The notes: a model not told the origin generated them from the sequence alone. Shown: positions 1-7,892, counted from the stretch's first letter. The stretch is DNA of 10,318 nucleotides from Rugosibacter sp. (GCA_030652715.1 JAUSQB010000350.1:1-10318), one strand, 5' to 3'. Numbers and translations are program-made.

Positions 1-378
1 GGCTTAAAACCGCTGGCGCGCATTGTCGGGCACGCAACCTATGCAGCAGATATGGCCTCGTTTCCCGGTGCGCCTGTTCATGCCATTAAAAAGCTGTATG
101 CCAAAACAGGGTGGACAACGAAGGATGTGGATATTTTTGAAGTGAATGAGGCGTTTGCTGTGGTCGCCATGGCGGCGATGCGTGACCTGGGTATTCCGCA
201 CGACAAAATGAATGTGCATGGCGGCGCCTGTGCCTTGGGTCATCCCGTGGGTGCTACGGGCGCGCGCATCATGGTGACCTTGATTGGCGCTTTGCAGAAG
301 CGCGGCTTAAAACGGGGTGTAGCCAGTCTTTGCATTGGCGGCGGTGAGGCCACCGCGATTGCCATCGAACTTTTATAA
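1..378 (+). CDS. Thiolase (acetyl-CoA acetyltransferase family), C-terminal part, 5' end outside window
   Basis: The open frame runs in from base 1 and ends at TAA 376-378, giving the last 125 residues of a thiolase. Enzymes of this family cleave 3-ketoacyl-CoA with CoA to release acetyl-CoA, or condense two acyl-CoAs. The C-terminal thiolase blocks are all present in order: NEAFA (about base 145 onward), GGACALGHPVGATG with its conserved His at 241-243, and CIGGGEATA with the catalytic Cys at 331-333. The nucleophilic Cys of the N-terminal domain lies outside the window, so completeness cannot be judged. The ATG at 52 is internal, because the frame is thiolase-like before it. It is followed 11 bases later by a MaoC-like gene, consistent with a CoA-dependent degradation operon. 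The exact acyl substrate cannot be told. Confidence 0.93.
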   Translation, partial: GLKPLARIVGHATYAADMASFPGAPVHAIKKLYAKTGWTTKDVDIFEVNEAFAVVAMAAMRDLGIPHDKMNVHGGACALGHPVGATGARIMVTLIGALQKRGLKRGVASLCIGGGEATAIAIELL

Positions 379-389
379 AGAACATCGTT

Positions 390-863
390 ATGAAAAAAAC
401 GGATAAAGCGGCACACGTATTGATTGGCGGCGGCATGCATTTTGAAGAGTTCACCTTGGGCTACCGTTTCAGAACGCGTGGCCGCACGGTGACAGAAGCC
501 GACTTGGTGAATTTTGTTAACTTGGCATGGTTTACCGAAGAACTCTTTACCAACACCGAAGATCGCGAGGGTATGCTGCTCAAAGGCCGCGTAGTGCCTG
601 GTGCGCTGGTCTATTCGTTTGCCGAAGGCTTGCTGATGCCTTCCATGCAGGACACCGGTATGGCTTTTTTGGGTGCCGAGATCAAGATTCCGGCATCCAC
701 CTGTGTGGGCGATACGATCCATGTGGAATGTGAGGTAATCATGGTTCGCCCGAGCTCAAAACCGGGGCGAGGCGTGGTGCAGACCATGAATCAAGTGGTT
801 AATCAAAAAGGTGACGTGGTACTGACCTACAACCCCACACGGTTGATCAAGGCAAAATCCTGA
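390..863 (+). CDS. MaoC-like (hot-dog fold) dehydratase-family protein, atypical active site
   Basis: This 157-residue protein has the size of a single hot-dog MaoC domain, a fold usually used for (R)-specific enoyl-CoA hydration. Family landmarks are RTVTEADLVNFVNL (residues 32-45), GRVVPGALVYSFAEGLL (around 66-82) and the LGAEIKIP plus VGDTIHVECEV strands. In typical members the stretch after residue 42 carries Gly-Asp-x-x-Pro-x-His, with catalytic Asp and His. Here it reads NLAWFTEELFTNTED, and neither residue is in place. It may be a divergent enzyme or a structural partner in a heteromeric hydratase. The ATG at 390 has only a weak AAAGA-type ribosome site; ATG 435 (Met16) is an alternative that still leaves the domain intact. 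It lies 11 bases after the thiolase and 26 before the aldehyde dehydrogenase, so it is probably in the same operon. The family is clear, the reaction is not. Confidence 0.85.
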   Translation: MKKTDKAAHVLIGGGMHFEEFTLGYRFRTRGRTVTEADLVNFVNLAWFTEELFTNTEDREGMLLKGRVVPGALVYSFAEGLLMPSMQDTGMAFLGAEIKIPASTCVGDTIHVECEVIMVRPSSKPGRGVVQTMNQVVNQKGDVVLTYNPTRLIKAKS

Positions 864-889
864 TTTTTATTTGTCCGAAAAAATAAGCC

Positions 890-2314
890 ATGCATATCAA
901 AAATAAATTCTTTGTCAATGGCGAGTGGGTTACCCCTCATGCGACAGCCACCATTGATGTTTTCAACCCGGCAACGGATGAGGCATTAGGCGTGATACCG
1001 GACGCGGATGCGGCGGATGTCAACCGTGCTGTTGTCGCAGCGCGAGATGCGCAAGCCGCGTGGAGTGCAACATTGCCAGCAGTGCGTGCTGACTTTATCG
1101 AGCGCATTTGCGCAGGCTTGAAAGCGCGCACTGAGGAGCTGACTGATCTCATCGCTGCAGATATTGGCATGCCGCGAAAAATGGGTCGCCGCATGCAGGT
1201 GGGTTTGCCGATCCAGATTCTTGAAGTGTGCGCTCGCCATGCGCGGGAATTTAGTTTTGAAGAGCGCGTTGGCAACTCTTTAGTGCTGCGAGAGCCCGTC
1301 GGTGTGGCGGCGTGCATTACGCCGTGGAATTATCCGTTATTCCAGATTGCCACGAAGCTTGGGCCTGCTCTTGCCACGGGGTGCGCCGTGGTTTGGAAAC
1401 CTTCTGAAGTCGCTCCGCTGGCGGCGTTTGTCCTCGCTGACATTATTCAAGAGGCCGGTTTGCCACCGGGTGTTTTTAATTTGATTACGGGTTATGGCCC
1501 GACTGCGGGCGAAGCACTGGTGACGCATCCCGATGTCAATTTAATTTCCATGACGGGGTCTACCCGCGCCGGGGCACGCATTGGCGCGCTGGCAGCAGAG
1601 CGCATGAAACGCGTGACATTGGAATTGGGCGGCAAATCTGCTGCGGTGGTATTGGATGATGCTGACCTTGAAGCGGCGGTGCGTGCAACGGTGAATTCCT
1701 GTTTTCTGAATTCTGGCCAAACGTGCTTGGCACTGACGCGCCTGATTGTGCCAGAGGCGCGATATGCCGAAGCGGCAAAGATAGCCACCGAAGTGGCGGC
1801 TCGCTTCACGGTGGGCGACCCCATGGGGGATACCGCCAAACTGGGGCCGTTAGTGTCCACAGCGCAGCGGGACCTCGTAGTGGGCTTGATTCGCCAAGGC
1901 ATAGAGGTAGGCGCCGAGCTGTTGTGCGGTGGTCCGGATCGCCCTCAAGGACTTGAGCGCGGCTGTTATGTTCAGCCCACTATTTTTGGTCGCGTTGCAC
2001 CCGATAGCGTGATTGCCCAGGAAGAAATTTTCGGCCCGGTGCTTTGCATCATCACCTGCCGCGATGAAGAAGAAGCGATTGCCATTGCCAATGGCACGGC
2101 CTATGGCTTGTCTGGCGCGGTGTGGTCATCTGATGTGGCGCGTGCACAAAAAGTTGCGCGCCGCTTGCAAACCGGCCAGGTGGAAATCAATGGCGGCGCT
2201 TTTAATATCGAAGCACCGTTCGGTGGCTATAAACAATCAGGCCTGGGCCGCGAGATGGGGCGCTATGGGATAGAAGAGTTTCTCCAGTACAAGTCGTTGC
2301 AGTTGCCTGCCTGA
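890..2314 (+). CDS. NAD(P)+-dependent aldehyde dehydrogenase
   Basis: This 474-residue protein has the usual length and layout of the aldehyde dehydrogenase superfamily, which oxidises aldehydes to acids in the cytoplasm. Visible landmarks are FVNGEWV near the N terminus, TPWNYP with the oxyanion-hole Asn at residue 147, KPSEVAP for the cofactor, MTGSTRAG, ELGGKS with the general-base Glu at 245, GQTC with the nucleophilic Cys at 279, EEIFGPV, and a C-terminal PFGGYKQSGLGREMG. All key residues are intact. The start ATG at 890 is followed at once by the usual FFVNGEW opening, but the ribosome site before it is poor. It sits between the MaoC and SDR genes in a dense operon. A role on an aromatic or aliphatic aldehyde from side-chain degradation fits the context. 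The substrate is not readable from sequence. Confidence 0.95.
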   Translation: MHIKNKFFVNGEWVTPHATATIDVFNPATDEALGVIPDADAADVNRAVVAARDAQAAWSATLPAVRADFIERICAGLKARTEELTDLIAADIGMPRKMGRRMQVGLPIQILEVCARHAREFSFEERVGNSLVLREPVGVAACITPWNYPLFQIATKLGPALATGCAVVWKPSEVAPLAAFVLADIIQEAGLPPGVFNLITGYGPTAGEALVTHPDVNLISMTGSTRAGARIGALAAERMKRVTLELGGKSAAVVLDDADLEAAVRATVNSCFLNSGQTCLALTRLIVPEARYAEAAKIATEVAARFTVGDPMGDTAKLGPLVSTAQRDLVVGLIRQGIEVGAELLCGGPDRPQGLERGCYVQPTIFGRVAPDSVIAQEEIFGPVLCIITCRDEEEAIAIANGTAYGLSGAVWSSDVARAQKVARRLQTGQVEINGGAFNIEAPFGGYKQSGLGREMGRYGIEEFLQYKSLQLPA

Positions 2315-2332
2315 TTTCACCAGGAGTTTTGC

Positions 2333-3049
2333 ATGAGCGAACAGACCAAAGACAATAAAGTGGCCATCATCACGGCAGCTTCCCAGGGCATGGGCGCGGC
2401 CTGTGCCCGCACCTTGGCGGCACAGGGTTATAAAGTGGTTTTGATGGCACGCTCCGAGCGCGTCATTCACCTGGCGAAGGAATCAGGCGGTGTTGGTTTG
2501 CAAGGCTCGGTGACTGAAACGGATGATCTCAAACGGCTGGTTGATCTGGCGCTGGCTACCTATGGCCGCATTGATGCCGTCGTCAATAATACAGGCCATG
2601 CAGCGAGTGGCGAGTTGCTGGTTTTGAGCGATGATGACTGGCATGCCGCGCTTGATCTTTTGCTGCTGAATGTGGTGCGCATGTCGCGGCTGGTGACGCC
2701 GGTTTTCGAGAGCCAGGGTGGCGGGGCGATGGTGAATATTTCCACCTACGGCGCGAAGGAGCCTACACCGGGTTATCCTATTTCTTCAGCCATTCGCGCC
2801 GCGTTGTCGAGCTTTACCAAGCTGTATGCGACACGCTATGCAGCAGCGGGCATACGTATGAACAACGTGTTGCCGGGTTTTATTGACAGCTTTCCGGTGG
2901 ATGAAGCGACGTGCGCGATGATTCCCATGGCCCGTGCCGGTCGGGTGGATGAAATTGCCGAAACCGTGGCGTTTCTGCTCTCATCGGGGAGCGGCTATAT
3001 CACAGGGCAGGATATTCTCGTTGAAGGCGGACTGACGCACGCTGCGTAA
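2333..3049 (+). CDS. SDR-family oxidoreductase with non-canonical catalytic residues
   Basis: This 238-residue Rossmann-fold protein has the length of a classical short-chain dehydrogenase/reductase. The nucleotide-binding loop is TAASQGMG (residues 14-21), with Ala where the first Gly of TGxxxGxG normally stands. NNTG (85-88) and Asn113 match the NNAG and catalytic-Asn positions. NIS supplies Ser137. The usual Tyr-x-x-x-Lys is not there: the region reads YPISSAIRAAL, so Tyr148 has Ser152 at the Lys position, while aligning on SAIRAAL gives Ser151 and Arg155. The C-terminal half (RMNNVLPGFIDS, GYITGQDILVEGG) is typical. A good AGGAG (2322-2326) six bases before ATG 2333 fixes the start. It is the last gene of the + strand operon, with only 32 bases to the convergent deacetylase gene. 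I see no convincing terminator there; a short ACGCA/TGCGT dyad at 3035-3047 has no T tract. Confidence 0.9.
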   Translation: MSEQTKDNKVAIITAASQGMGAACARTLAAQGYKVVLMARSERVIHLAKESGGVGLQGSVTETDDLKRLVDLALATYGRIDAVVNNTGHAASGELLVLSDDDWHAALDLLLLNVVRMSRLVTPVFESQGGGAMVNISTYGAKEPTPGYPISSAIRAALSSFTKLYATRYAAAGIRMNNVLPGFIDSFPVDEATCAMIPMARAGRVDEIAETVAFLLSSGSGYITGQDILVEGGLTHAA

Positions 3050-3081
3050 AGACGTTTGACACATTGAATATTGCGATGGCA

Positions 3082-3933
3082 TTAACTGCCGCGTAAAGCG
3101 AGGTAAGCGCGCGTGAGCATTGGATGGCGATAAAGCCATAGACGCCGTCCAAACCATCCATCTGCACGATCTTTCACCACCACGCGGGGAATGGCGGCAA
3201 TGGGTGTCTTTGCGGTGCAGGTTTCTTTATTCACCGTGTAGAGGTGTTTGAACCCAGCGCTATGTGCCACAGCCTGGTAATCGGCATCAAAGTAGCCTTG
3301 CGGCCAGCACAGATGCGGCGATGCGCTGCCCAGATGCGTTGCCAGCGCGGCGCGCGAGGCGGCCAAATCTTCAGCTAGTCTTATGCGACGCTCTTGCGGG
3401 TCGCTTATCAAGCGATCCCAGCGCTGATGGGTGTGGGTGTGGGAATGAAATTCAAAGCTGCCTGCTGCACGCATTTCGGCTATTTCGCTCCAGCGCAGCA
3501 TGACCTCATCGGCTTGTCCGGCAGCGATTTTTTCCATGCAGGTGCGATGCGATGGGGTGAGCGGAGGATGGTACGCCGTCTCGCCAGCGCCGACTTTTCT
3601 TGAATGATGATGCGGCGAGTGACGCGGCTCGCCTTCGCCCAGCCAGCCGGTGATGATAAATAGCACCGCTTTCAATCCAAACGCCTGCAACACCGGATGT
3701 GCGTAAAGATAGTTGTCGAGATAGCCATCATCAAAGGTGATCATGACGGATTTTTCAGGCAGTGGCTTGCCATTCAGAAAGGCCGCCAGATCATCGGTGC
3801 CTATGCTGCGGTAGTTATGTTTGGCAAGCCAGGCCATCTGTGCGTGAAATGTTGCAGGCGAGACGGTGACGAGGCCCGGGCTTGGGCTCACATGGTGGTA
3901 CATCAAGACCGGGATGCCGTGCGCCGTTTTCAC
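3082..3933 (-). CDS. Polysaccharide deacetylase (NodB-domain, carbohydrate esterase 4 type)
   Basis: This 283-residue protein is of the NodB-homology family, metal-dependent enzymes that remove N- or O-acetyl groups from glycans. Landmarks are VLMYHHV (residues 9-15), TFDDGY (66-71) with the catalytic and metal Asp pair 68-69, EFHSHTHTH with the likely metal-binding His165 and His169, and WPQGYFDADY in place of the usual RPPYG-like arginine block. No signal peptide or membrane segment is evident, so it probably acts in the cytoplasm or on lipid-linked precursors. The start is GTG at 3933, three bases after the glycosyltransferase stop; there is no good ribosome site, suggesting translational coupling. 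Its partnership with a glycosyltransferase and MsbA points to tailoring of LPS core or a surface glycan. A His-rich loop near residues 105-111 is unusual but may be linker. The exact glycan is unknown. Confidence 0.9.
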   Translation of the reverse strand: MKTAHGIPVLMYHHVSPSPGLVTVSPATFHAQMAWLAKHNYRSIGTDDLAAFLNGKPLPEKSVMITFDDGYLDNYLYAHPVLQAFGLKAVLFIITGWLGEGEPRHSPHHHSRKVGAGETAYHPPLTPSHRTCMEKIAAGQADEVMLRWSEIAEMRAAGSFEFHSHTHTHQRWDRLISDPQERRIRLAEDLAASRAALATHLGSASPHLCWPQGYFDADYQAVAHSAGFKHLYTVNKETCTAKTPIAAIPRVVVKDRADGWFGRRLWLYRHPMLTRAYLALRGS

Positions 3934-3936
3934 GGG

Positions 3937-5031
3937 TCAGTTTTTTGCAGCCAGCAGTTTTTGATATACGGCCAGCATGCCCTTGACCATCACTTCACGC
4001 GAGTAATGTGCCTCTACCCAAGGTCGTGCGGCTGCGCTCATCGCTTCTCGCAAAGGGGTGTCTGTTAGCAGGCGGATGATGCTGGCGGCAATGGCTACGC
4101 TGTCGCCGACAGGGACAAGCAGCCCGGTTGTGCCATCGCAAACAACCTCGGGCACACCGTCTACGCGGCTGGCGATGGCAGGCACGCCCATGGCGGCCGC
4201 TTCAATAAAGGCCGTGCCCAGCGCTTCCTGATGCGTGGGCAGGATAAACAGATCGAGCGAGGCGAGCACATTGACGACATCACGACGCAGTCCCAGCAGG
4301 TGCACGTTGCGGGTTAAACCGAGTTCATGGATGCGTTGATTCAAGTTGTCTGTCTGCGGTCCGTCACCGGCAAAAACAAAGTGTGCGCCGGGGAATTTTT
4401 CCAGCACGGCGGGGATGGCTTCAATCAACTCGGCGTGCCCTTTTTTGCGACGCAAAATGGCGACTGTGCCGATGAGCGGTGTGTCATTGTTCAAGCCCAA
4501 TTCTGCCCGCAAGCTGCCAGGTGTCGTGGCTTGATAACGGCTTAGGTCGATGCCCGTGGGTACAGCGGTAATGCGTTCCACCGGCACCTTGGCCGAGGCG
4601 AGGTAACTTGCGACAAAGCGGCTGACTGTGACGACATGGTCCGGCAGCGTGACATAGCTGAACAGGGAAGAAATCGGCAGCGCCAGATGCCGCGTGCGCA
4701 CGATGCGTGGCCGCTGCTTTCCCAGCGTGTGCGCGGCCATGCCAGCCAACTGGGTGTCACGCCCGCTGTGGGTGTTTACGATGTCGATGCGGCGCGAGGC
4801 CATTAAGCGTCTGAGCTTCCACAGCGCGGGCAAGTCGAGTGCACCACGCATGGCAATATCTATCACTTCAAAACCCGCTTCGCGCGCTCGCGCGCCTAAG
4901 CGAGCGTTGGGCGGGCAGGCCAGCAACGGCTGATATCCCAGGGCGCGCAGCCCGGTCAGTTCATTGAGCGTGCGGTTTTCTTGCCCACCCCAGCCGAGCG
5001 ATGATTCTGTGTGCAGTATGTTTATGCTCAC
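3937..5031 (-). CDS. GT-B glycosyltransferase, family 4 type
   Basis: This 364-residue protein has the two-Rossmann-domain pattern of family 4 retaining glycosyltransferases, which move a sugar from a nucleotide-sugar to an acceptor glycan at the inner membrane face. Evidence includes an N-terminal glycine-rich loop GWGGQEN (residues 13-19), VPTGID (157-162) at the domain junction, ILRRKKGH (192-199) for phosphate contact, FAGDGP, and the E-x7-E motif with Glu269 and Glu277 in EALGTAFIEAAAMGVP. The start is GTG at 5031 in a GTGA overlap with the msbA stop, so translation is probably coupled to msbA. The deacetylase follows after three bases. The neighbours suggest LPS core or surface polysaccharide assembly; donor and acceptor cannot be inferred. 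Confidence 0.92.
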   Translation of the reverse strand: MSINILHTESSLGWGGQENRTLNELTGLRALGYQPLLACPPNARLGARAREAGFEVIDIAMRGALDLPALWKLRRLMASRRIDIVNTHSGRDTQLAGMAAHTLGKQRPRIVRTRHLALPISSLFSYVTLPDHVVTVSRFVASYLASAKVPVERITAVPTGIDLSRYQATTPGSLRAELGLNNDTPLIGTVAILRRKKGHAELIEAIPAVLEKFPGAHFVFAGDGPQTDNLNQRIHELGLTRNVHLLGLRRDVVNVLASLDLFILPTHQEALGTAFIEAAAMGVPAIASRVDGVPEVVCDGTTGLLVPVGDSVAIAASIIRLLTDTPLREAMSAAARPWVEAHYSREVMVKGMLAVYQKLLAAKN

Positions 5032-6821
5032 GAGAGTTGTTGATTTTCGGTGGTTCTTTGCATACGGTAAAAGTTGGCATACGCTGCATTTTTTGCGAGC
5101 AACTCAGCGTGACAGCCTTCTTCAACAATACGCCCCGATTCCAGCACGACAATGCGATCGGCATGCTCGATGGTGGATAGACGATGGGCGACCACCAGCG
5201 TGGTACGGTTTTTCATCAACACGTCCAGCGCTGCCTGCACGTGGCGTTCGGATTCGGTATCGAGTGCAGAGGTGGCTTCATCGAGAATCAGTATCGGCGC
5301 ATTTTTAAGAATAGCCCGTGCAATCGCCAAACGCTGGCGTTGCCCGCCCGAGAGCTTGACGCCGTTTTCGCCGATCAGCGTGGCAAAGCCTTGCGGCATG
5401 GTTTCGATGAATTCCAGCGCATGCGCTGCGCGTGCCGCCTGCTCTAAGGATTCTTGTGTGACACCCTGCAGGCCATATGCAATATTGGCGGCAACTGTGT
5501 CATTAAAGAGCACGACATCCTGCGACACCAAGGCAATGTTTGCGCGTAATGAGGCAATGGTTAGCGTTTCGATCGAGTGGTCGTCAATCAATATTTCGCC
5601 GGATGTGGGGTGATAAAAGCGAGGCAATAAATTCGCCAATGACGTTTTACCGCTGCCCGATGTGCCTACCAGTGCAACGGTTTTTCCTGCAGGCAGCGAG
5701 AGGTTAATACCCGCCAAGGCTTCACGGGAGGCATCGGGGTAGCGCAAATGAACATCACGGAATATGACATTACCGTTGGCGCGCCCGAGAACGGTGGTGC
5801 CAAAATCATCTTCAGGTGTCTGATTGATCAAGTCGAATACGCTTTCGGCGGCTGCCAGCCCGCGTTGCAGTGGCGCGTTAATATCCGTCAGCCGCTTGAG
5901 CGGGGCCAGCAGCATCAGCATCGCGGTAATGAATGAGACAAAGCTTCCCACGGTGGTTTGGTCGCTGGTGTTGGATTGCTGGATGGCAACCGTAATGATT
6001 GTCGCCAGCGCCAGGGCGGCAAACAGTTGCACGATCGGGCCGAGGGCTGCCGCAGCAATGGTTTGGCGCATGGCCTGGCTGCGCTGCGTGCCACTGGCGT
6101 CAGCAAACCGTCGTCCTTCATAGGATTGGCCACCAAAAATCTTGACCACTTTATGGGCTTCAATGCTTTCTTCGAGCACATGCATGATCTCGCCCATGGC
6201 GCGCTGTACACCGCGGCTGGTCGCGCGCAAGCGTTTGCTGAAACTGAGTACCGCCAGCGCAATGGCGGGGATCATGACTAACGCAATCAGGCTCAACATC
6301 CAGTTGAGATAAAACATCCAGCTCAATAACCCGACGACTGCGAGCGTGTCTTTAACCAAAATGGTCAGCACGCCCGTGGCTGCACCGGTTACGCCGGTGA
6401 CATCGTAGGCGATGCGTGACATGACCGCGCCCGATGACTGGTTGTCAAAAAACGTGGTGGGCAATTGCACCAGGCGTTTGAACATGGCATTGCGCAGATC
6501 GAGCACTACCTTGTTGGAAACCCAGGCAAGCGCGTAGTCGGCACAAAAACCGAACACGCCGCGCAACAAAAAAACACCCACAATGATGAGTGGCAGCACC
6601 CAGGGGTTATATACCCCGGTTGCCTTGCCGCCGAAGCCGTTATCCAGCAAAGGTTTCATGAGTGCAGGAAAAATCGGCTCAGTGGCGGCGGCAATTGCCA
6701 TAAAAAGAATGGCCAGTGCAAATATGCGCCAGTAGGGCCGCACGTAACCCAGAAGGCGGAGATATAGCTCGCGGCTGGTACGTGGTGCGGAGGAATAGCT
6801 CGTGTTAGTGCTGGATTTCAT
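5028..6821 (-). CDS. msbA: MsbA-type lipid A flippase, ABC transporter with fused membrane and ATPase domains
   Basis: This 597-residue half-transporter has the length and arrangement of MsbA, which flips lipid A-core across the inner membrane as a homodimer. The N-terminal half has about six hydrophobic segments, beginning near residue 32, with PALMKPLLDNGF and the coupling region ESIEAHKVVKIFGGQ typical of proteobacterial MsbA. The ATPase domain has Walker A GTSGSGKT (386-393), a Q-loop in LVSQD, signature LSGGQRQR (490-497), Walker B ILILDEATSALD with Asp514 and Glu515, and the H-loop His546. All catalytic elements are intact. ATG 6821 is the only sensible start, although no clear ribosome site precedes it. 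It heads a three-gene envelope operon and, unlike the common msbA-lpxK pairing, is followed by a glycosyltransferase and a deacetylase. A general lipid or drug exporter of the same family is a less likely alternative. Confidence 0.93.
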   Translation of the reverse strand: MKSSTNTSYSSAPRTSRELYLRLLGYVRPYWRIFALAILFMAIAAATEPIFPALMKPLLDNGFGGKATGVYNPWVLPLIIVGVFLLRGVFGFCADYALAWVSNKVVLDLRNAMFKRLVQLPTTFFDNQSSGAVMSRIAYDVTGVTGAATGVLTILVKDTLAVVGLLSWMFYLNWMLSLIALVMIPAIALAVLSFSKRLRATSRGVQRAMGEIMHVLEESIEAHKVVKIFGGQSYEGRRFADASGTQRSQAMRQTIAAAALGPIVQLFAALALATIITVAIQQSNTSDQTTVGSFVSFITAMLMLLAPLKRLTDINAPLQRGLAAAESVFDLINQTPEDDFGTTVLGRANGNVIFRDVHLRYPDASREALAGINLSLPAGKTVALVGTSGSGKTSLANLLPRFYHPTSGEILIDDHSIETLTIASLRANIALVSQDVVLFNDTVAANIAYGLQGVTQESLEQAARAAHALEFIETMPQGFATLIGENGVKLSGGQRQRLAIARAILKNAPILILDEATSALDTESERHVQAALDVLMKNRTTLVVAHRLSTIEHADRIVVLESGRIVEEGCHAELLAKNAAYANFYRMQRTTENQQLS

Positions 6822-6865
6822 GGTGTGCGTACAAAAGGAGGATGGCAGCCCATTAGGTGCGGTGC

Positions 6866-6871
6866 ATTATA
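6866..6871 (-). promoter_or_regulatory. Candidate sigma-70 -10 box for msbA operon
   Basis: On the minus strand this hexamer reads TATAAT, a perfect -10 match, 44 bases before the msbA start codon. That would give a leader of roughly 35-40 bases. No good -35 is seen at 16-18 bases spacing, so the assignment rests on the -10 alone and on the need for a promoter in this 243-base divergent gap. Confidence 0.4.
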
Positions 6872-6954
6872 AGGGGCATGATGGCTTGCGCTGACTCTGT
6901 TGCTTGTAGCACGGATGGTGCAGAGCAAACTTTTACAGTTGTTCGATTTGCTGG

Positions 6955-6972
6955 GGCTTTTCAAAAAAAGCC
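6955..6972. repeat. Short inverted repeat, GGCTTTT / AAAAGCC
   Basis: The arms GGCTTTT (6955-6961) and AAAAGCC (6966-6972) are perfect 7-bp complements around a 4-base spacer, in the gap between divergent msbA and the hydrolase. There is no T tract after it on either strand, so it is not a normal terminator. It could be an operator or a chance dyad. Confidence 0.4.
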
Positions 6973-7000
6973 AAGCACGAGGTTTATGCAACCCTTTTTT

Positions 7001-7029
7001 GTGACAAAATGGGAAAAAACCATTTAGAT
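7001..7029 (+). promoter_or_regulatory. Candidate promoter/operator: AAATGG-N7-CCATTT dyad under a -35-like box
   Basis: A perfect 6-bp inverted repeat, AAATGG (7007-7012) and CCATTT (7020-7025), lies 40-58 bases before the hydrolase start. GTGACA at 7001-7006 matches five of six -35 bases, but the -10 candidates at 17-18 bases spacing (TTAGAT or TAGATG) are weak. If the promoter is real, the dyad lies between its -35 and -10 boxes, a common place for a repressor site. The regulator is not in the window. Confidence 0.3.
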
Positions 7030-7053
7030 GAATATTTAGTCATTAACTCAATG

Positions 7054-7059
7054 AAGGAG
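7054..7059 (+). promoter_or_regulatory. Ribosome binding site deciding the hydrolase start
   Basis: AAGGAG ends five bases before GTG 7065 and only two before the in-frame GTG 7062. The spacing favours GTG 7065, which also gives an N terminus close to that of the DmpD family. The ATG at 7060 reads into a stop after two codons. Confidence 0.7.
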
Positions 7060-7064
7060 ATGTG

Positions 7065-7892
7065 GTGAGCAGTAATCCAGAAATCGGTTTATCCATTGTT
7101 GCCAACGGTATCGCAACAAACTATCACGATCAGGGCAGCGGGGAACCCGTATTGATGATCCACGGCTCGGGTCCGGGCGTCACGGCCTTTGCCAATTGGC
7201 GCCTGAGCATGCCTGTATTGTCCAAAAACTTTCGCGTAATTGCCCCGGATATGGTGGGCTTTGGTTACACCGAACGCCCAGTTGGAGTTGAGTACTCCAT
7301 GCAAAACTGGGTGAGCCATGCCTTGGGCTTGCTGGATGCATTGAAAATTGAGCGTGCGCACATCGTTGGTAATTCTTTTGGCGGCGGCTTGGCGCTGGCG
7401 CTGGCCATTCGCGCGCCGGAGCGGGTGAATCGCCTGGTGTTGATGGGTGCGGCGGGTACGTCGTTCAAGCTCACCCAAGGACTGGATGATGTGTGGGGTT
7501 ATCAGCCTTCGTTCGAGAATATGCGCAAGATCATGGATATCTTCGCTTATGACAGAAGCTTGGTGACTGATGAGCTGGCGCAGCTGCGCTATGAGGCCAG
7601 TATCCGCCCTGGATATCAAGAGGCATTTTCCAGCATGTTCCCAGCACCCCGTCAGCGCTGGGTTGATGCGCTGGCCAGTCGCGAAGAAGATTTACGTGCC
7701 TTGCAAAAGGACACGTTGATTATCCATGGTCGTGAAGATCAGGTGCTTCCGTTATCCGCTTCGCTCAAGCTGTTCGAGTTGATTTCCAAGTCACAGCTGC
7801 ACGTGTTTGGACAGTGTGGCCACTGGACGCAAATCGAGCATGCAAACCGCTTTACCAAGCTGGTTACTGATTTCTTGCTTGAGGCTGCCTGA
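7065..7892 (+). CDS. dmpD: Meta-cleavage product hydrolase (2-hydroxymuconic semialdehyde hydrolase, DmpD/XylF type)
   Basis: This 275-residue alpha/beta hydrolase resembles DmpD/XylF along its whole length as I recall that family, from SPEIG-like NPEIG at the N terminus to FGQCGHWTQIEHA near the C terminus. Such enzymes cut the carbon-carbon bond of the ring-fission product made by an extradiol dioxygenase, here probably giving 2-hydroxypentadienoate plus a small acid. Landmarks are the HGSGPG oxyanion loop (33-38), GNSFGG with nucleophile Ser104, HGREDQ with Asp225, and GQCGHW with His253. Arg181 and Trp254 match substrate-site residues of the C-C hydrolases. MFPAPRQRWVD (191-201) is strongly DmpD-like. 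The start is GTG 7065. No dioxygenase or other meta-pathway gene is in the window, so the gene is isolated between msbA and the flavoprotein block. The symbol is a family label; orthology is not proven. Confidence 0.92.
   Translation: MSSNPEIGLSIVANGIATNYHDQGSGEPVLMIHGSGPGVTAFANWRLSMPVLSKNFRVIAPDMVGFGYTERPVGVEYSMQNWVSHALGLLDALKIERAHIVGNSFGGGLALALAIRAPERVNRLVLMGAAGTSFKLTQGLDDVWGYQPSFENMRKIMDIFAYDRSLVTDELAQLRYEASIRPGYQEAFSSMFPAPRQRWVDALASREEDLRALQKDTLIIHGREDQVLPLSASLKLFELISKSQLHVFGQCGHWTQIEHANRFTKLVTDFLLEAA

Noticed and set aside
6911..6926. GG-N10-GC spacing before the hydrolase as a sigma-54 promoter
   Set aside because: Only the core dinucleotides match; the flanking bases CACG and TT are all wrong.
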